Shown here: one piece after another, positions 36,950-45,921 of the stretch
Position numbering within the stretch: the first letter of the stretch is position 1
Layout: every line of letters starts with the position of its first letter
Assembly: GCF_014203355.1 (NCBI RefSeq)
Contig: NZ_JACHIR010000001.1
Location: 7,566,038 to 7,630,037, forward strand
Source of the DNA: Kutzneria kofuensis
Lineage (GTDB): Bacteria; Actinomycetota; Actinomycetes; Mycobacteriales; Pseudonocardiaceae
Direction of reading: 5' to 3'
Length of the DNA: 64,000 nt
Position numbers and translations under genes: made by a program
Notes under the pieces: model-generated
Seen by the model: the letters and a program-made list of their open reading frames with translations, nothing else
Database searches by the model: none
Told to the model about the DNA's origin: nothing

Positions 36950-37279
36950 CGGCTTCGTGAACCGTTCCCACGCGGACTGCCTGGTCATGCTGAGTTTCTC
37001 GCCGATGCGCACCCAGGTCACGCCGCGCCGGCGCAGCTCGCCGACCCACTGGTCCAGGCCGGCCTCCACCTGGGCCATGGTGCCGGCGATGCGCGGGAGC
37101 TTGTCGAGCATCTCCTGGTCGGACAGCTCCGCCCACTCCGGCACGCGTCCCGCCGACTTCTCCTCGGCGAGGACCTTGTTGCACAGCTCGACGCAGTTGT
37201 CGCAGATGTAGACGCCGGGGCCGGCGATCAGCTTGGCCACGTGGTCCTCGTCCTTCGTGCAGAACGAACAGCTCAGCAC
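36917..37279 (-). CDS. ClpX-type zinc-finger plus HTH small regulator
   Basis: A 120-residue protein. The N-terminal ClpX C4 zinc finger reads [30 protein letters not shown]. The C-terminal 55 residues carry a helix-turn-helix-like stretch ([21 protein letters not shown]). There is no ATPase domain, so it is not ClpX itself. GTG 37279 is chosen over ATG 37294 because GGGGAGG lies at right spacing from it. Two identical palindromes upstream suggest autoregulation. Confidence 0.8.
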   Translation of the reverse strand: MLSCSFCTKDEDHVAKLIAGPGVYICDNCVELCNKVLAEEKSAGRVPEWAELSDQEMLDKLPRIAGTMAQVEAGLDQWVGELRRRGVTWVRIGEKLSMTRQSAWERFTKPSAEAGEDRAE

Positions 37280-37297
37280 GGTGTCCCTCCCCATTCA

Positions 37298-37358
37298 TGT
37301 CAGGTTGTGCCTGACACGCTAGCGCGGGAAGGGGCGGTTTGTCAGGTAGCTCCTGACA
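37298..37358. promoter_or_regulatory. Twin identical palindromic operators
   Basis: TGTCAGG-N5-CCTGACA occurs at 37298-37316 and again at 37340-37358, 42 bp apart (about four helical turns). They sit just upstream of the zinc-finger/HTH gene and within 25 bp of the stop of the FUSC gene. The same strand orientation and identical half-sites make them strong operator candidates. Confidence 0.75.
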
Positions 37359-37361
37359 GTT

Positions 37362-39197
37362 TTATCGGACGAGTTGCGGCCGGGCGTGCTGCACGCGCAG
37401 GAGGTCGGCGACGACCATGTCCGCGATCAGCCGCTGCTCGTCGTCGAGGTCGGCCGGCGGCCGTGGCGGCTCGACGCCGTCATCGAGGGCGCGGGCCGCG
37501 TCGGCGGTGAAGTCGGCCAGCGCGGGGGCGGTGTTGCCGAGCCGGAACAGCGCCAGCGACGAGGCGGCCAGGCCGCGCAGGCCCTCACCGGCCTCGTCCA
37601 GCGCCTCCTGCTGGTCGGTGGCCGGCGCCTTGCTGCCCGGCGCGGGCGCGACCAGGTTCTGGTGCGCCCGTGCGGCGTCGCGGAAGCGGACGCCGACCGT
37701 GCGGCCCAGCACCTCGTCGCCGCGGAGCAGGTTCGACACCATGCGCAGCAGCCGCTGGAGTTCGGTCGTCGCGTCGGCGAACCGCGCGCTCAGCGGCGGA
37801 CGCGGCACGCCCGGCACCGCGAGGAAGCCGAACAGCAGGCCGATCGCGACGGCCCCGGCCATCAGCAGCACGTACTCGATCAGCGTCGAGACGGGGTCGA
37901 GGTGCTTGGTGGACGCGTTCAGGCCGACGCTGAGAAACACCATGCAGCCGTTGAACAGCATTGGCTGGGCCTGCATGAACGGGAAGCCGATCAGCAGCGC
38001 CACCAGGGCGACCGGCATCAGCGCCGACTGCGGCAGCAGCCACAGCACCAGCGCCAGCGCCGCCGCGCCGGCCAACGCGCCACCGACCCGTTGCCACGCC
38101 TTGTCGAGCGTGTCGCGCCACTCGGGCTGCATGATCGCGAACGTGGTCATCAGGAACGAGACGGTCAGCGGGTCGCCCGGCCGGAACGCGGCGATCGTCA
38201 GCGCGATGGTCATGCCGAGGGCGCAGCGGATCGCGTGCCGTAGCTGCGCCGAACGCCACGAGAAGGCGCCTTCCAACTCGCGGCGCAGCGCCTGGCGAAC
38301 GAAGTGCCGGGGGAAGTTCGACGTGGACCGGTCGCGAGTGGTGACGGCATCGTGCACAGTGTCGATCAGGCGCCACAGATCGTCCACGAGCCGCTCGGTC
38401 GCGCCGGGCAACGCAACCTTGGGGGGCTTGCGTTCCACCGGCGGCAGATCGTCCGGAGTGGACTTCGCCTTGACGGCCTCCGCCAGCGTCGCCATCTGGT
38501 CGTTCGCCGCTTGGATGACCTCGCCCAGCGCCGCCGACTGCTCGGCCGGCAGCGCCTGCAGACGTCCTTTGAGGACACCCATGGTGGCCCCGAACCGTGC
38601 CCCGGCGCTGAGAACACGGGATTGCCACACTCGGGGCCGGTCCGCCAGCCACACCCTGGCCGCCCGCTCCGCCGCGCCGGTGGTGCCCGTGAGGGCAGCC
38701 GCCAGCGCCACCCGAGTCGGCTTGTCCGGGTCGCTCGCGCCCATCAGCATGCGCAGGATGATCACCACTGCCACCGCGATCGCCGGCGCCGCGATGATCT
38801 GCCAGCCGCTCGTGCCGCCGGTGAGCTGATAGCCGTAGCCGAAGACCGAGGCCATGCCCAGGCCGAGGCCCACCGTCACGAAGCGCGTCCCGAACACCGG
38901 CAGCAGCGCCGCGACGAACACCACGACCACCAGCGCCGCGATCGCCGCGATGTGCGACACCTCGCCCAGCAGCCTCGGCAGCGCACCGCCGATGATCACC
39001 GCCGGGGCGAACGCCGCCAGCAACTTGAGATCCGCTCGCAGCGGGCCGCCGTTGGCCGCGATGAAACAGAACAGCGCCGTCAGGCCGGCCAGGATCGTCA
39101 CGCCGCCCAGCCCCAGCACGGCCCCGACACCGGCCGCGCTGCCCACGACGATCACGATCACCACGAGCATGCCCGCGCCCTGCGCCAGTGCCTTCAC
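37362..39197 (-). CDS. FUSC-family (YccS/aromatic-acid exporter-like) membrane protein
   Basis: A 611-residue protein with a cluster of hydrophobic segments at the N-terminus (residues 7-160), a cytoplasmic region rich in Ala/Glu/Lys, and a second hydrophobic cluster (about residues 320-460; CALGMTIALTIAAFRPGDPLTVSFLMTTFAIMQPEWRDTL). This is the duplicated FUSC layout of aromatic-acid or fusaric-acid efflux proteins. GTG 39197 starts it. No membrane-fusion partner is adjacent. Confidence 0.85.
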   Translation of the reverse strand: MKALAQGAGMLVVIVIVVGSAAGVGAVLGLGGVTILAGLTALFCFIAANGGPLRADLKLLAAFAPAVIIGGALPRLLGEVSHIAAIAALVVVVFVAALLPVFGTRFVTVGLGLGMASVFGYGYQLTGGTSGWQIIAAPAIAVAVVIILRMLMGASDPDKPTRVALAAALTGTTGAAERAARVWLADRPRVWQSRVLSAGARFGATMGVLKGRLQALPAEQSAALGEVIQAANDQMATLAEAVKAKSTPDDLPPVERKPPKVALPGATERLVDDLWRLIDTVHDAVTTRDRSTSNFPRHFVRQALRRELEGAFSWRSAQLRHAIRCALGMTIALTIAAFRPGDPLTVSFLMTTFAIMQPEWRDTLDKAWQRVGGALAGAAALALVLWLLPQSALMPVALVALLIGFPFMQAQPMLFNGCMVFLSVGLNASTKHLDPVSTLIEYVLLMAGAVAIGLLFGFLAVPGVPRPPLSARFADATTELQRLLRMVSNLLRGDEVLGRTVGVRFRDAARAHQNLVAPAPGSKAPATDQQEALDEAGEGLRGLAASSLALFRLGNTAPALADFTADAARALDDGVEPPRPPADLDDEQRLIADMVVADLLRVQHARPQLVR

Positions 39198-39262
39198 CCG
39201 CCGGAATCTATCGGGGCCGGTGGGTTTCCGGAGCGACGCCCCACCGGCATGGAGCCGAGGGT

Positions 39263-39313
39263 GTACGTGAGTGGCTCACGTCGTCGCCGGAGCGAAGCGA
39301 GCCACTCACGTAC
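39263..39313. terminator. Perfect 15-bp inverted repeat between FUSC and G1 peptidase genes
   Basis: GTACGTGAGTGGCTC (39263-39277) and GAGCCACTCACGTAC (39299-39313) form a perfect stem with a 21-base loop in the 164-bp gap. It lies downstream of the G1 peptidase stop and upstream of the FUSC start, so it may terminate the former. The following T tract is absent. Confidence 0.6.
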
Positions 39314-39361
39314 CGGCGGGGGGCGGGCGAGGGGAGGCTGGGGCGGGGGTGTTGCGGGCGG

Positions 39362-40078
39362 TCAGCTCGCGGCGAGCCAGGTGTTGCTGAACTGGGTGCC
39401 GCCGCTGATCGCCGACGTGGTGTCGATGGTGCGGCCGTGGCGGACCATGTTGATGGCCTGCGGGCCGGCGGTGCTGAGCGGGCGGCCGTTGACGCTGACG
39501 TTGGTGTAGGTCACCGTGCCGAAGTTGGCCAGGGCGGAGGGGCCGTTGGGGTAGATGGGCGTCTCGGTGATGACCTCGGCCGACACGTCGCCGGCGCCGG
39601 AGCAGGCCCGCTTGTCGGGCTGCTCGGTCCAGCCCTGGGTCTCGTCCCGCAGGTACAGCCGGTAGGTGCCGTTGCCGTTGTCGGTGACGGTGGCGTCGAT
39701 CTTGTCGCCGGCCCGCACGGGGTGGCCGTAGTCGATGATGTTGTAGCAGGGGTAGGTCTCCCACCAGCCGGTGTGGACGGCCCTGCCGTTGCGGCACAGC
39801 ACATGCGTGCCGGTCTGCTCGACGTTGTCGTTGCCGTCGCCGTCGAGGCCGACCCAGAACACGACCTCGCCGCCGGTGCGGCAGTCGACCGACGGCTCGG
39901 TCCAGCTGGCGGAGACGGTGCTGTAGGTGCTGGAGTGCGCGGAATAGCCGCTCCAGTGGTCGTTGGTGCGGGTCGCGGTGGTGCCGTCGGAGTGGCCGGC
40001 GGGCGCGCCGACGGGGCCGGCGTGCGCGGGAACGAGCAGGGACGTGCCGAGAACCAGAGCGATCAGGGGTACGCGCAT
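39362..40078 (-). CDS. G1-family (eqolisin) glutamic peptidase, secreted
   Basis: A 238-residue secreted acid peptidase. Signal peptide MRVPLIALVLGTSLLVPAHA. The mature region begins DHWSGYSA and includes the beta-sandwich strands VVFWVGLDGDGNDNVEQTGT with the catalytic Gln at residue 88, and SAEVITETPIY with the catalytic Glu at residue 168. Length is close to bacterial G1 peptidases. The upstream XRE regulator gene may govern it. Confidence 0.86.
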   Translation of the reverse strand: MRVPLIALVLGTSLLVPAHAGPVGAPAGHSDGTTATRTNDHWSGYSAHSSTYSTVSASWTEPSVDCRTGGEVVFWVGLDGDGNDNVEQTGTHVLCRNGRAVHTGWWETYPCYNIIDYGHPVRAGDKIDATVTDNGNGTYRLYLRDETQGWTEQPDKRACSGAGDVSAEVITETPIYPNGPSALANFGTVTYTNVSVNGRPLSTAGPQAINMVRHGRTIDTTSAISGGTQFSNTWLAAS

Positions 40079-40152
40079 GGCAGGGAACTCCGTCCAAAGA
40101 TGCAGGGGACACGGACGGTAAAGGCGCGGATCGAATCAGGACAAGCGCGGCT

Positions 40153-40177
40153 CCCGCATTGCGGGAAACAGTGTTTC
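40153..40177. promoter_or_regulatory. Small hairpin and GAAAC/GTTTC palindrome upstream of the G1 peptidase gene
   Basis: CCCGC/GCGGG (40153-40165) and GAAAC-AGT-GTTTC (40165-40177) lie in the 127-bp gap between the XRE regulator stop and the peptidase start. They could be a terminator and an operator; evidence is limited to the symmetry. Confidence 0.4.
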
Positions 40178-40205
40178 GGGCACTCGGCTATTCTGTTCGA
40201 AACTG

Positions 40206-41123
40206 TTAGTCCCATTCCCAGCGCAGGCCGTGGATGCCCGGCTCGACGTCGAACAACGCCAGGTGGGCGTGCGGGGCGCCGCCGAGCATGAGCTCGCGGA
40301 CATCGCGCCGGGTGTTCTCGATGGTGGGCCGCGTGGTGGCGTGACAGCGAACGGGCATGGCCGCCGGATGGAATTCAATCTCCAGCAGATAACTGCGGGT
40401 CGCGTACGGCAGCCGCCGGTCGTAGTCGGTCATCGGCTCGGGTTGTCCGCCGTGCTGGAGCGCGCATTCGATGACGGCCGTGTCGCCGCGGTCGATGACG
40501 CGGTCCAGCATCACCTCGGCGACGAGGAAGCCGGCGCCCTCGTCGATGCGGACCCGCCCCGGCCAGCCGCCGCGGGCGACGGTGAGCCTCGGCGTCCGGC
40601 CCAGCTCCCGGCCCTGGAAGATCACCAGCGCCCGGTCGACCCGATCCCGTTGCGCACGAATGACCTCGGTGATCGACAGCTGGATCGGGCGGCGGTGCTC
40701 GTCCAGCTGGAACCGGTCGTGCACGGACAGCAGGCACAGGCGTTCCTCGTCCAGCGAGCCCAGCTGCGCCATCACCCGGTCCAGCCGGTGCGCCTCGTTC
40801 CACAGTCGCCCGCGATCGATGCTGACGGCCACGTGCGCGCGGCGAGGACCCCTCGGCCGCGGCGGGGCCAGCAGCGCCGTCAGCGAACCGGCCGGCATGT
40901 CGAGGATGCCCTCCAGCAGCTTCACGGCCTTGATCGACTCGGCCCGTTCCGGCTGGCTGCGGCCCCGGCTCCAGTACGACAGCGTCACCGAGCTGACCAC
41001 CACGCCCCGGTCGACCAGCTCGTGCTGCACCTGCTCCAACGTCAGGCCCCGCATCCGGATCGCCGTCCGCAACCCGTGCGCGAACGACCCCGACTCCAGC
41101 GCGGCGGCCAGCTGGCGGTCCAT
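40206..41123 (-). CDS. XRE-family HTH protein with long C-terminal sensor region
   Basis: 305 residues. The N-terminal 55 form an HTH of the Cro/CI kind (LTLEQVQHELVDRGVVVSSVTLSYWSRGRSQPERAESI). The remaining 240 have no recognised domain and are rich in charged beta-strand patterns with one Cys pair (LCLLSVHDRF; IECALQHGG). TAA at 40206 ends it. Resembles the long XRE proteins found near secreted hydrolase genes in actinomycetes. Confidence 0.78.
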   Translation of the reverse strand: MDRQLAAALESGSFAHGLRTAIRMRGLTLEQVQHELVDRGVVVSSVTLSYWSRGRSQPERAESIKAVKLLEGILDMPAGSLTALLAPPRPRGPRRAHVAVSIDRGRLWNEAHRLDRVMAQLGSLDEERLCLLSVHDRFQLDEHRRPIQLSITEVIRAQRDRVDRALVIFQGRELGRTPRLTVARGGWPGRVRIDEGAGFLVAEVMLDRVIDRGDTAVIECALQHGGQPEPMTDYDRRLPYATRSYLLEIEFHPAAMPVRCHATTRPTIENTRRDVRELMLGGAPHAHLALFDVEPGIHGLRWEWD

Positions 41124-41187
41124 CCGCCGACGGTAGAGCCCCCGCGCCGCCCCCGACCAGGGCCGACCGTCGGATGTCGAACTCGGC

Positions 41188-41218
41188 GAGTCACGCTTAC
41201 AGACACACCGAATGTCGG
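41188..41218. repeat. Half copy of the palindromic repeat found at 59592-59712
   Basis: GAGTCACGCT-TACAG-ACACACCGAATGTCGG matches one arm of the large palindrome at 59592-59712 (GAGTCACGCT-CTCAG-GCACACCGAATGTCAG). The opposite arm is absent. The PPTase stop codon and its last seven residues (NRHSVCL) lie inside this half copy, so the repeat defines the gene's 3' end. Confidence 0.7.
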
Positions 41219-41922
41219 TTTCGGGCAGACAAGATCTCCAGGTCGTCGAGGGTGGCGGAGCGGACCTCCCGCAGCGGCACCGTCGTCGCCAGGGCGGCGA
41301 GATGCCCCGAAGGGGCGTGGATGTCGTGCAGGTGCACGGCGGCAGCAGGCCACCGCGGCACGGCGGTGGCGACGACGGAGCCGCTGACGTCGAGCCGCTT
41401 GGGTGGGGCGCGGAGGCCGAGGCCGGTGAGCTTCATGGCCGCTTCCTTGCGGGTCCACGCCGACACCAGCCACGGGGCGCGTTCCGCCAACGGCAGGGCA
41501 TCGAAGTGACGGCGCTCCTCGCTGGTCAGGCACGCGCGGGCGAGGCCGTCGGGATCGGGGGCGGCGCGCAGGTCCTCGATGTCGACGCCGACGAGCCCGC
41601 TGCCGGTGACGGCCATGATCACCCAGTGTTCGGTGTGGGAGACCGAGTAGTCGATGCCGGCGTCACGGAAGCGGGGGCGGCCGTGCCGGGCACCGGTGTC
41701 GCAGTGGTTGCAGGTGCGGTCGGTGACGATGTCGGCGGGCGGGATCCCGAGGTAGTGCGAGCCGACAAGTCGTTGCGTGGCCCGGGAAGTGACGAACGTG
41801 TCGCCGGCCGGCGTGCTGGCCAGCTTGGCGGCGCGCTGCCGCTCCTCCTCGTCCAGCATGGCCAGCCAGCCGGCGCGGGGACGCACCGGCACCAGCCAGA
41901 CATGGACCTCGCCCGGGTTCAC
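41197..41922 (-). CDS. Sfp-type 4'-phosphopantetheinyl transferase
   Basis: A 241-residue Sfp-type PPTase that would install phosphopantetheine on carrier proteins. The magnesium/CoA motifs are VGVDIEDLRAAPDPDG and the WTRKEAAMKLTGLGL stretch. GTG 41922 overlaps the stop of the S41 protease gene (GTGA). It is the last gene of the leftward operon that begins with the VKQS repeat peptide. A second PPTase, of AcpS type, is in the rightward operon. Confidence 0.9.
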   Translation of the reverse strand: MNPGEVHVWLVPVRPRAGWLAMLDEEERQRAAKLASTPAGDTFVTSRATQRLVGSHYLGIPPADIVTDRTCNHCDTGARHGRPRFRDAGIDYSVSHTEHWVIMAVTGSGLVGVDIEDLRAAPDPDGLARACLTSEERRHFDALPLAERAPWLVSAWTRKEAAMKLTGLGLRAPPKRLDVSGSVVATAVPRWPAAAVHLHDIHAPSGHLAALATTVPLREVRSATLDDLEILSARNRHSVCL

Positions 41923-44906
41923 GGCGTCAGCTGCGGGGTCGGGACGAGTGCCGCGACGGCCGCGGTGAGCTGGCGGTCCTCGTCGTCGACGGTGACGTCC
42001 GGCAGCACGCCCCGGTTCTCCAGCACCTGCCCGTCCAGCACGTACCGGAACTCGGGCTGGGTGGTGACGGTGCCGTCGACGAGCCCGTGCCGCGGCCACG
42101 TGGCGATCACACCGCCCCAGGTCCGCCGGCCGACGATCGGGCCGAGCCCGAGGGACCGGAAGCCCTGCGCGAAGATCTCGCCGTTGGAGCCGGTGTGCTC
42201 GTTCACCAGCAGCGCCATCGGCCCTCGTGGGGCCTCCGGCGGGTACGGCGTCGGCAAGCTCCACCGGCCGGTCTCAGTGCCGAAACGCCTGCGTGCCAAC
42301 CGGTCCAGCAGCAACGGTGCGATCTGGCCGCCGCCGTTGAACCGGACGTCGACGATGAGCCCCTCGCACTCCAGCTCGGTCAGGAAGCCCCGCACGAACT
42401 CGGCGTAGCCGCCGGCGTTCATGTCGGGCACGTGCACGTACCCGAGCTGGCCGCCGGACATTTCCCTGACGGCAGCGCGGTTTCCGTCGACCCAGTCCCG
42501 GTAGCGGACGGCGGCTTCGCTGGCCAGCGCCTTCACCGTCACGGAACGGCTGACGCCGTCGCGGACGAGGGTCAGCTCGACTTCGCGATCGGCTTGGCCG
42601 ACAAGGAGTTCGCCCGGGTTGGTCACCGGCTGGCCGTTGATCGCGACGAGCTGGTCGCCGACCCGGATGTCGGCGCCGAGACGGTTGCACGGCGAGGTCG
42701 CGCGCGGGTTCCACGGGTCGCCGCGCAGGATGTCGCCGATGCGCCAGGCGGAATCCCAGTCCACGCCGAGGAAACCCTGACCGTGGTTGGGAGTCGGCCG
42801 GTACTCGCCGCCTCGTTCGTACGTGTGCGAGGTCCCCAGCTCCGCCTGGAGTTCCCACAGCAGGTCCGACAGCTCCGCCCGGGTGGCGACCTTGTCCAGC
42901 AGCTTCGCGTACCGGTCGTGCATGGCGTCCCAGTCGACGCCGTTCATCGCCGCGTCCCAGAATCCCTCGCGCTGCAGCCGCCACGTCTCGCGGAACATCT
43001 GCCGCCACTCGGATTCCGGCTGCACGGCGACCTTGATCCGGGACAGGTCGATCTCCTGGGCTTCGTCGTCCTCGGCGATGTCCTCGGACTTCACCAGGTG
43101 CACGGCGCCCTCGTGGCGGTAGAGCAGGGTTTCGCCGCGGGCGTCGGTGCTCAGCTCGTCGACGGGGCTGAGCACGTCCAACTCGACCTCGCCGGTGGTC
43201 AGGTCGACGAGGGTGGCGATGCCGTCCGGTGTGGCCTCGGGCTGGTCGATGTCCGGCGCGGCGAGCGGCACCGAGTGCAGCAGTACCTTGGCGGGCAGGC
43301 CGACGATCTTGACGTATCGCCCTTCCGACACGGGAAGCGGCAGCACGCGGTGGTCGATGCCGGCGAAGTCGATCTCGACCTCAGCGAGGGGTTCCCGGAC
43401 AGAGTGCTCGAAGGGCGGCGGCTCCTCGGTGCGCAGCGTGATCAGGTACGGCCGGCCGGCATAGGGAAAGCCGAGGTCGAACTGCACCTGGTCGTGGTCG
43501 ACAGCCAGGTCCCGCTGTCCGACGAAGTACAGGTACCGTCCGCCGGGATCGAAGGCGGGCTTCGAGTCCCGCAGTACCGGCTCGGTGACCTGGACAGTGA
43601 CGCCCTGTGCCGGTTCCGCGACCTTGATCGCCGAGGTGCGGGGCGTCAGCGGGAAGGTGTACGCCAGCCAGCGCCCGTCCGGCGACCACGCCAGGTCCTC
43701 GATCCGCTCGTGCGGGCTGTGGTCGAGCAGCCGTGGCTGTTTCTCGTCGACGTCGACGACCCACAGCTGCTGGCGGTTCGTGGCGAACGCGACCATGCCG
43801 CCACCGGGGGCGGCGGCGAGTTCGGTGATGGTGCCGACGGATCCGATGTGGACGGTGGTCTCGCCACCAGCGAGCACGACCAGCCGCTCCTCTGGCTCGG
43901 AGTCGCCGGCGACCGCGACCAAGCGGCCGTCGGAGAGCCAGTCCAGGAGCCGGTAGCGCACGCCATCCGCGGTGCCGTGCTGGCGAACCGGGCCGGTCCG
44001 CGGGGCCATGGTGTACGCCTTGCCGCGTACGCCCACGGCCACGGACTTGCCGTCATGGCTGAGACGGGCGTCTTCGAGGTGGGCCGAGGCCGACACGATC
44101 CGCCGGGCGCACTGCGACCGCGAGCCGATGACCTCGACGGGAAGGCGTTCGTCCAGCAGGAAAAGCTCGGCACCGGCGTGGTGCACCAGGCGCCGGCCGT
44201 CGGACGAGAGGTTGCGGGCGTAGTACTCGCGGTGATCGGTGTGCCGGTGCAGATCCGTGCCGTCCGGGCGGCACGAGTACACGTTGCCGACGCCCTCGTG
44301 ATCGCTGATGAAGAAGATCCGTTCCCCGACCCAGCACGGGTTGGCCAGGTTGCCCGGCAGCGACAGCAACGGCGTCAAAGGTCCGTCCACCGTGGAGGAG
44401 GTCCACAACTCACCGGCGAGGCCACCACGATAACGCTTCCACCGCGCCGGATCCGCTGTGTTCCGGCCGACCACGACCCGCCCGTCCGGACCGAAGGCGA
44501 TGGCGTCGGCCATGCCCGGCCGCAGGAGCCGGGGCAGCCCACCAGTAGGCGACACGGCGAACAAACGGAAGCCGAAACCCGCCGGCTGCGAGGCCGTCGA
44601 GGCGTAGATGATCTCGCCGGTGGCGGGGTGCCAGCCGACCGTCACGCACCGCGCCGCCTGGTACGTCAACCGACGCGAAGGCCCGCCGGTAGCAGGCATC
44701 ACGTACAGCTCGGACGGCCCGTCGTCGGCGCCGATGAACGCCACCAGCGAGCCGTCCGGCGACAGCCGGGGGCGGCTGGCCTCCGACACGCCGGCGGTCA
44801 GCCGCCGCGCGCTCCCGCCGCCGACCGGCACCGACCACAGGTCGTCCTCACAGGTGAAGACGACGGTGTCGCCGGCGATCGTCGGGAAGCGCAGGTATCC
44901 GGTCAC
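41919..44906 (-). CDS. Tricorn-like S41 serine protease
   Basis: 995 residues with tricorn layout: an N-terminal beta-propeller of DLWSVPVGGGSARRLT-type blades, a second propeller, a PDZ (VGDQLVAINGQPVTNPGELL, about residue 745) and the C-terminal S41 catalytic domain (GGQLGYVHVPDMNAGGY; nucleophile Ser in NEHTGSNGEIFAQGF, about residue 902). Tricorn-type proteases trim peptides in the cytoplasm, and no signal peptide is seen. GTG 44906 overlaps the GNAT stop. In this operon it is a candidate for processing the repeat peptide. Confidence 0.88.
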   Translation of the reverse strand: MTGYLRFPTIAGDTVVFTCEDDLWSVPVGGGSARRLTAGVSEASRPRLSPDGSLVAFIGADDGPSELYVMPATGGPSRRLTYQAARCVTVGWHPATGEIIYASTASQPAGFGFRLFAVSPTGGLPRLLRPGMADAIAFGPDGRVVVGRNTADPARWKRYRGGLAGELWTSSTVDGPLTPLLSLPGNLANPCWVGERIFFISDHEGVGNVYSCRPDGTDLHRHTDHREYYARNLSSDGRRLVHHAGAELFLLDERLPVEVIGSRSQCARRIVSASAHLEDARLSHDGKSVAVGVRGKAYTMAPRTGPVRQHGTADGVRYRLLDWLSDGRLVAVAGDSEPEERLVVLAGGETTVHIGSVGTITELAAAPGGGMVAFATNRQQLWVVDVDEKQPRLLDHSPHERIEDLAWSPDGRWLAYTFPLTPRTSAIKVAEPAQGVTVQVTEPVLRDSKPAFDPGGRYLYFVGQRDLAVDHDQVQFDLGFPYAGRPYLITLRTEEPPPFEHSVREPLAEVEIDFAGIDHRVLPLPVSEGRYVKIVGLPAKVLLHSVPLAAPDIDQPEATPDGIATLVDLTTGEVELDVLSPVDELSTDARGETLLYRHEGAVHLVKSEDIAEDDEAQEIDLSRIKVAVQPESEWRQMFRETWRLQREGFWDAAMNGVDWDAMHDRYAKLLDKVATRAELSDLLWELQAELGTSHTYERGGEYRPTPNHGQGFLGVDWDSAWRIGDILRGDPWNPRATSPCNRLGADIRVGDQLVAINGQPVTNPGELLVGQADREVELTLVRDGVSRSVTVKALASEAAVRYRDWVDGNRAAVREMSGGQLGYVHVPDMNAGGYAEFVRGFLTELECEGLIVDVRFNGGGQIAPLLLDRLARRRFGTETGRWSLPTPYPPEAPRGPMALLVNEHTGSNGEIFAQGFRSLGLGPIVGRRTWGGVIATWPRHGLVDGTVTTQPEFRYVLDGQVLENRGVLPDVTVDDEDRQLTAAVAALVPTPQLTP

Positions 44907-45478
44907 GACAACCCCTGCACTCCCGCTCGAACCCGGTCGGCGATCTCCTGCCGGCGGGCCCACTCCCGCTCCTTGCGACTACGCACATCTTCGCGGGTCA
45001 CCGTCCAGTAGCACGCCGTGCGCCACTGGCCGACCGTGTAGGAGTCGTACTCCGCCCGAACCTGCGCGTTGGCCTCCAGCTCGCTGGCGGACAACATCAT
45101 CGTGTTGTGCGACAACACCTGGTTGATGATCACGTCCATGTGCAGCTGCTCGCGCAGGTACTCGTGCGCCGCCTCCACCGCCTTGAAACCGAAACCGCTG
45201 CGGTAGCGGGGAAGCACCGCGAACGACAGCTCGCAGGTCTGGCTGCGCCAGTCGATGGACGTGATCCACGAGAAGCCGACCACCTGGCCCTTCGACCCGC
45301 ACATGGTGAACAGCCGCTTGGTGTGGTGCTGCTCGGCGATGGTCCGCCGCATGCCGTCGGCCAGCGCGCGGTCGTCGGCCGACATCGCGAAGTCGTTCAG
45401 GTTGGTCTGGTACTTGTTCTCCCGCAGCAACTCCGTGCGGATCGGGATGTCCGCCTCGGTGAAGTGCCGGACCGTCAT
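44903..45478 (-). CDS. GNAT-fold acyltransferase (1 of 4)
   Basis: 191 residues. The GNAT core is recognisable in VVGFSWITSIDWRSQTCELSFAVLPRYRSGFGFKAVEAAHEYL, the CoA loop being RYRSGFGF, with an adjacent charged strand. ATG 45478 overlaps the neighbouring gene stop (ATGA). It is the most regular GNAT of the four in the operon. Acyl donor and acceptor are unknown; a peptide amine is one possibility from context. Confidence 0.8.
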   Translation of the reverse strand: MTVRHFTEADIPIRTELLRENKYQTNLNDFAMSADDRALADGMRRTIAEQHHTKRLFTMCGSKGQVVGFSWITSIDWRSQTCELSFAVLPRYRSGFGFKAVEAAHEYLREQLHMDVIINQVLSHNTMMLSASELEANAQVRAEYDSYTVGQWRTACYWTVTREDVRSRKEREWARRQEIADRVRAGVQGLS

Positions 45479-45921
45479 GAACGGCACGAGTCCGCCCTCC
45501 CCACGTAGACCAGGACGTCCTGCCAGTCGTAGTTCTGCCAGCGGTGTCGTGGCAGCACCCCCACCTGCTCGAAGCCGCAGGCCGTGAAGCCGGCGGCGGC
45601 CACGGCGCCGTCCGGCACCATCGCCACGAACGTCGTGCACCGCTGGTAGGTGGTCAGGAACTCCAGCAACGCCCGCAGCGGTTCCGGGTCCGCCGAGGTG
45701 CTGGCCACGTAGGCCTGACGCGGCTGATCGGCGTTGGGCGCGAAGCCGACCAGCGTCTCGCCGGCGCTGAACAGCTGAGCCTCCAACGCCTCCAGCTCGG
45801 CGGTCAGCAGGGCGTCGTTCTGGGTCACGGGATCGAGGCCGAGGAAGCCGCGGGCGGAGTCGGCCGAGGCACGCAGCTCGGCGACCGCAGCATCGGGGTC
45901 GAGGCGTTGGATCTCAGTCAT
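45475..45921 (-). CDS. GNAT-fold protein (2 of 4)
   Basis: 148 residues. The C-terminal half has GNAT features (LLEFLTTYQRCTTFVAMVPDGAVAAAGFTACGFEQVGVLPRHRWQN), but the CoA pyrophosphate loop is weak. The first half (RLDPDAAVAELRASADSARGFLG) is helical and may carry a capping function. It overlaps both neighbours by 4-8 nt. Confidence 0.66.
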   Translation of the reverse strand: MTEIQRLDPDAAVAELRASADSARGFLGLDPVTQNDALLTAELEALEAQLFSAGETLVGFAPNADQPRQAYVASTSADPEPLRALLEFLTTYQRCTTFVAMVPDGAVAAAGFTACGFEQVGVLPRHRWQNYDWQDVLVYVGRADSCRS

